Positions 61,791 to 64,000 of a stretch of 64,000 nt of DNA are shown in pieces; within the stretch, counting starts at the first letter, position 1, and each line of letters opens with the position of its first letter. Below the pieces are notes generated by a model, which did not search any database, had not been told where the DNA came from, and saw only the letters and a list, made by a program, of their open reading frames with translations. The translations under genes and the position numbers were made by a program. The DNA is taken from contig NZ_BMXQ01000001.1 in assembly GCF_014651835.1 (NCBI RefSeq), positions 2,826,120 through 2,890,119 of the forward strand. Direction: 5' to 3'. Source of the DNA: Pigmentiphaga litoralis (GTDB lineage Bacteria > Pseudomonadota > Gammaproteobacteria > Burkholderiales > Burkholderiaceae_B).

Positions 61791-62800
61791 GCGCGCTCAT
61801 CACACGGCGACGCCTGGTGCTGGCTGGCGCTGCACTGCTTGCGCCGGGCATGACGACGCAGCGGGCGGAGGCAGCCGACGACACTGCGCTGCGGGTGCGC
61901 CCTCTGTTGCCCAGGCCCCTGCGTCTGGTCGTGGCCTACCCACCCGGCGGCGTGAGCGCAACGCTGGCGCATGTGCTGGCCGAGGAACTGGCCGGGCCAC
62001 TGGGCGTGCAGGTCATCGTCGACTACCGGGCAGGGGATGGCGGCAGCGTGGCCATGGGCATGATCGCGCGCGCGGCGCCGGACGGCACCACCCTTGTGTT
62101 CTCGGCGATCACGCCGCTGACGGTGCGGCCGCTGGTGGGCGCGGTCACCTATGATCCACTGCGCGACATCGCGCCCGTGGCGGGCGTGATGCACACACCG
62201 CTGCTGCTGGTTGGCACGCCCGCCCTGCCCTACGATACGCTGGCCGACACCTTGCGCCACGCGCGCGCCCACCCCGGGCAGTTGCGCTGGGCTTCCTCGG
62301 GCATCGCGACCACGGGTCACCTGGTCATGGAGCAGGTCAGCCGCGCCAGCGGCACGCGCATCGTCCATGTGCCGTACAAAGGCGGCGGCCAGCAAATCAG
62401 CGATGCCCTGGGCGGTCAGTTCGAACTGCTGTCGACCAACGTCAGCGAGATGCAGCTGCGCGCCATTGCCGCCGGCCAGTTCAAGCCACTGGCCGTCGGC
62501 GCGCCGGCGCGATTGCCGGTGCTGCCGGATGTGCCGACCTTTGCCGAGCTTGGGTTCGCGCAGGCCAACCTGTCGTCCTTGTTCGGCGTGTTCGCGCCGG
62601 GTGGAACGCCTGTCGCGTTATTGAGCGTGCTCAATCGAGCCATCAACACGGCCGTGACATCGGCGACCTTCCAGCAGCGCCTGGCCGTGACCGACAACCT
62701 GCCCGCCACCGACACGCGCGAGGCCTTCGTTGCGCGCATCCGCGCCGACTTCGACGCGAACCGCGCGATGCTGCGCGCTGCGCCACTTCGCGCGCCTTAG
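61787..62800 (+). CDS. Tripartite-tricarboxylate (Bug family) periplasmic solute-binding protein
   Basis: The 337-aa product has a signal peptide with TRRRLVLAGAALLAPG, possibly Tat-type. Bug signatures are LRLVVAYPPGGVSATLAHVL, YRAGDGGSVAMGMIARAAPD and HVPYKGGGQQISDALGGQF. Its ATG overlaps the LysR stop as ATGA, an unusual direct coupling of regulator and binding protein. Confidence 0.93.
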   Translation: MSALITRRRLVLAGAALLAPGMTTQRAEAADDTALRVRPLLPRPLRLVVAYPPGGVSATLAHVLAEELAGPLGVQVIVDYRAGDGGSVAMGMIARAAPDGTTLVFSAITPLTVRPLVGAVTYDPLRDIAPVAGVMHTPLLLVGTPALPYDTLADTLRHARAHPGQLRWASSGIATTGHLVMEQVSRASGTRIVHVPYKGGGQQISDALGGQFELLSTNVSEMQLRAIAAGQFKPLAVGAPARLPVLPDVPTFAELGFAQANLSSLFGVFAPGGTPVALLSVLNRAINTAVTSATFQQRLAVTDNLPATDTREAFVARIRADFDANRAMLRAAPLRAP

Positions 62801-62873
62801 TTGGCGCCGTGCTCGGCTGCCAGTACGCGGCTCCCCCGGGCTGCCCGGCTCAACATGCACAATGCCCTCCTTC

Positions 62874-62888
62874 ATATGAAAAACATAT
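62874..62888. promoter_or_regulatory. LysR box upstream of the lipoprotein hydrolase gene
   Basis: ATATG-aaaaa-CATAT has the same arms and spacing as the site at 60854-60868. Its centre is about 65 bases before the predicted transcription start, the standard position of a LysR recognition site at an activated promoter. Confidence 0.65.
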
Positions 62889-62910
62889 GCAGAACCGTGT
62901 TTCCATATAT

Positions 62911-62939
62911 TTGACGCCAATATGACAGGTCTCTAGGAT
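62911..62939 (+). promoter_or_regulatory. Sigma70-like promoter of the lipoprotein hydrolase gene
   Basis: TTGACG (62911-62916) and TAGGAT (62934-62939) are separated by 17 bases, about 41 bases before the ATG at 62980. ATAT-rich half-sites (ccatat, aatatg) flank the -35 box. Confidence 0.65.
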
Positions 62940-62979
62940 GGTTGTGCAGAACAACACTACATCCATCCGGAGACACTTC

Positions 62980-64000
62980 ATGCGCACCACCCCTCTTTCC
63001 CTTGGCGCGGCCGTTGCCGCCGTCATGTTGCTCGGCGCCTGCGGCGGCGGTGACGACAACCATAACGACACCGGCCCGGTCGCCTCGGGCGAGAAGGCAC
63101 CCACGTCGGCCGCCTGCCCATCCGTCGTACCGGCAACCGCCAAGTGCCTGTCCGGGCAGGATTCGGCCGGCGCCTACTACCTGATCGCCATGCCCGAAAA
63201 GTGGAACGGCGACCTGGTCATGCATGCGCATGGCGGCCCGTCGCTCGATGCCCCCACACCGGCCCGCGCCGTAGAAGACCTGGAACGCTGGACCATCATG
63301 GTCAGACAAGGCTACGCCTGGGCCGGCTCCACCTTCCGCCAGGGCGGTGTCGAAGTGCGTGCCGCGGCGGAAGACACCGAACGCCTGCGCAAGATCTTTA
63401 TTGAACATGTGGCCAAGCCCAAGCTGACCATTCTGCATGGCCAGTCATGGGGCGGCGGCGTCGCTGCCAAAGCTGCCGAGACATACACCGCGGCCACCAA
63501 CAACGGCAAGGCACCGTACGACGGCGTCCTGCTGACCAGCGGCGTGATTGCTGGCGGCAGCTACTCGTATGATTTCCGGCTGGACCTGCGTGTGGTGTAT
63601 CAGTACCTGTGCAACAACCACCCGCGTCCGACCGAAGCGGCGTATCCGCTCAACCTGGGTCTGCCGGCCGGCGTGACCATGACCTCCGCCGACCTGACCG
63701 GCCGCGTCAACGAATGCCTGGGCTTGAACAAGACCGCCGCGCAGCGCACGCCAGAAGAGACCCGCAAGATCCGCACGATCGAAAACGTCATCAAGATCCC
63801 GGCCAGCTCGATCCAGTCGCACCTCAACTGGGGCACCTTTCACTTCCAGGACATCTCGAGCAAACGCACCGGCGGCGCCAGCCCCTTCGGCAACATCGGC
63901 GTGCGCTACAGCGGTTCCGACGACGACGCGGCATTGAACGCAGGCGTGCTGCGCTATGCCGCGAATCCCGCCGCCGTGGCCCGCTTTGCCGCCGACACCG
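62980..64000 (+). CDS. Secreted lipoprotein alpha/beta hydrolase, N-terminal part (cut by window edge)
   Basis: At least 340 codons are visible from the ATG at 62980 to the right edge. The signal peptide ends in a lipobox (VMLLGACGGG), so the mature protein is membrane-anchored outside the inner membrane. The nucleophile Ser is in LHGQSWGGGVAAKAA. The N-terminal half has LVMHAHGGPSLDAPTPARA and GYAWAGSTFRQGG. It looks like an esterase of the tannase/feruloyl-esterase-like or DUF6351 kind; the substrate is unknown. GGAG lies seven bases before the start. It probably belongs to the LysR regulon described upstream. Confidence 0.85.
   Translation, partial: MRTTPLSLGAAVAAVMLLGACGGGDDNHNDTGPVASGEKAPTSAACPSVVPATAKCLSGQDSAGAYYLIAMPEKWNGDLVMHAHGGPSLDAPTPARAVEDLERWTIMVRQGYAWAGSTFRQGGVEVRAAAEDTERLRKIFIEHVAKPKLTILHGQSWGGGVAAKAAETYTAATNNGKAPYDGVLLTSGVIAGGSYSYDFRLDLRVVYQYLCNNHPRPTEAAYPLNLGLPAGVTMTSADLTGRVNECLGLNKTAAQRTPEETRKIRTIENVIKIPASSIQSHLNWGTFHFQDISSKRTGGASPFGNIGVRYSGSDDDAALNAGVLRYAANPAAVARFAADT

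Overview
The window looks like chromosomal DNA of a high-GC betaproteobacterium in the order Burkholderiales, most likely the family Alcaligenaceae (Bordetella, Achromobacter, Pigmentiphaga group). The reasons are the housekeeping order apaG-rpe-gph-trpE with mltA, dsbC and a UbiH-type hydroxylase next to it, five tripartite-tricarboxylate (Bug) solute-binding proteins in 64 kb, and many LysR, IclR and GntR regulators next to aromatic-catabolic genes. No rRNA, tRNA, insertion sequence, phage gene or CRISPR array was recognised.

Left part (1-16261 and on to 22549). The window opens inside trpD, with trpG upstream of it (stop and start codons overlap). trpE, however, lies 8.9 kb away at 9844-11364. 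Between the two halves of the trp operon sit a TonB-dependent siderophore-type receptor with a Fur-like box and a divergent LysR/catabolic operon (VOC dioxygenase, alpha/beta hydrolase, FAD hydroxylase, small protein, Bug receptor). Upstream of trpE is a short reading frame with five Trp codons followed by a strong hairpin, which looks like a trpL attenuator. Then come gph, rpe, apaG, mltA, dsbC, a UbiH-type hydroxylase, a methyltransferase, an MscS-type channel, a DUF481 outer-membrane protein and a LysR gene.

Middle part (22600-42400). This is accessory catabolism and resistance. It holds a tight operon of extradiol dioxygenase, IclR regulator, MhpA-like hydroxylase and FAH-family hydrolase, opposite a Bug receptor and an altronate/galactarate dehydratase-like gene. 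An AmpR-type regulator faces an L2-like class A beta-lactamase. At 33480-35231 lies a visibly AT-richer pair, an HNH nuclease and a SAM methyltransferase, unlike anything around it and probably acquired. After it come an IclR operon and a Bug gene sharing two copies of a 22-bp operator-like site, and a GntR gene facing Bug plus a two-subunit Rieske dioxygenase.

Right part (42400-64000). A LacI regulator with a palindromic operator precedes an ABC importer, a GpdQ-like phosphodiesterase and a HAD phosphatase. Next is a FbpABC-type ferric iron importer in one transcription unit with an OmpR/CusS-type two-component pair, then queE-queD, an RsbQ-like hydrolase paired with a PAS histidine kinase, a class III CoA-transferase with a LigI-like amidohydrolase, and a LysR gene, Bug receptor and lipoprotein hydrolase. 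The last group shares a T-N11-A palindrome at two promoters. The right edge cuts the lipoprotein hydrolase.
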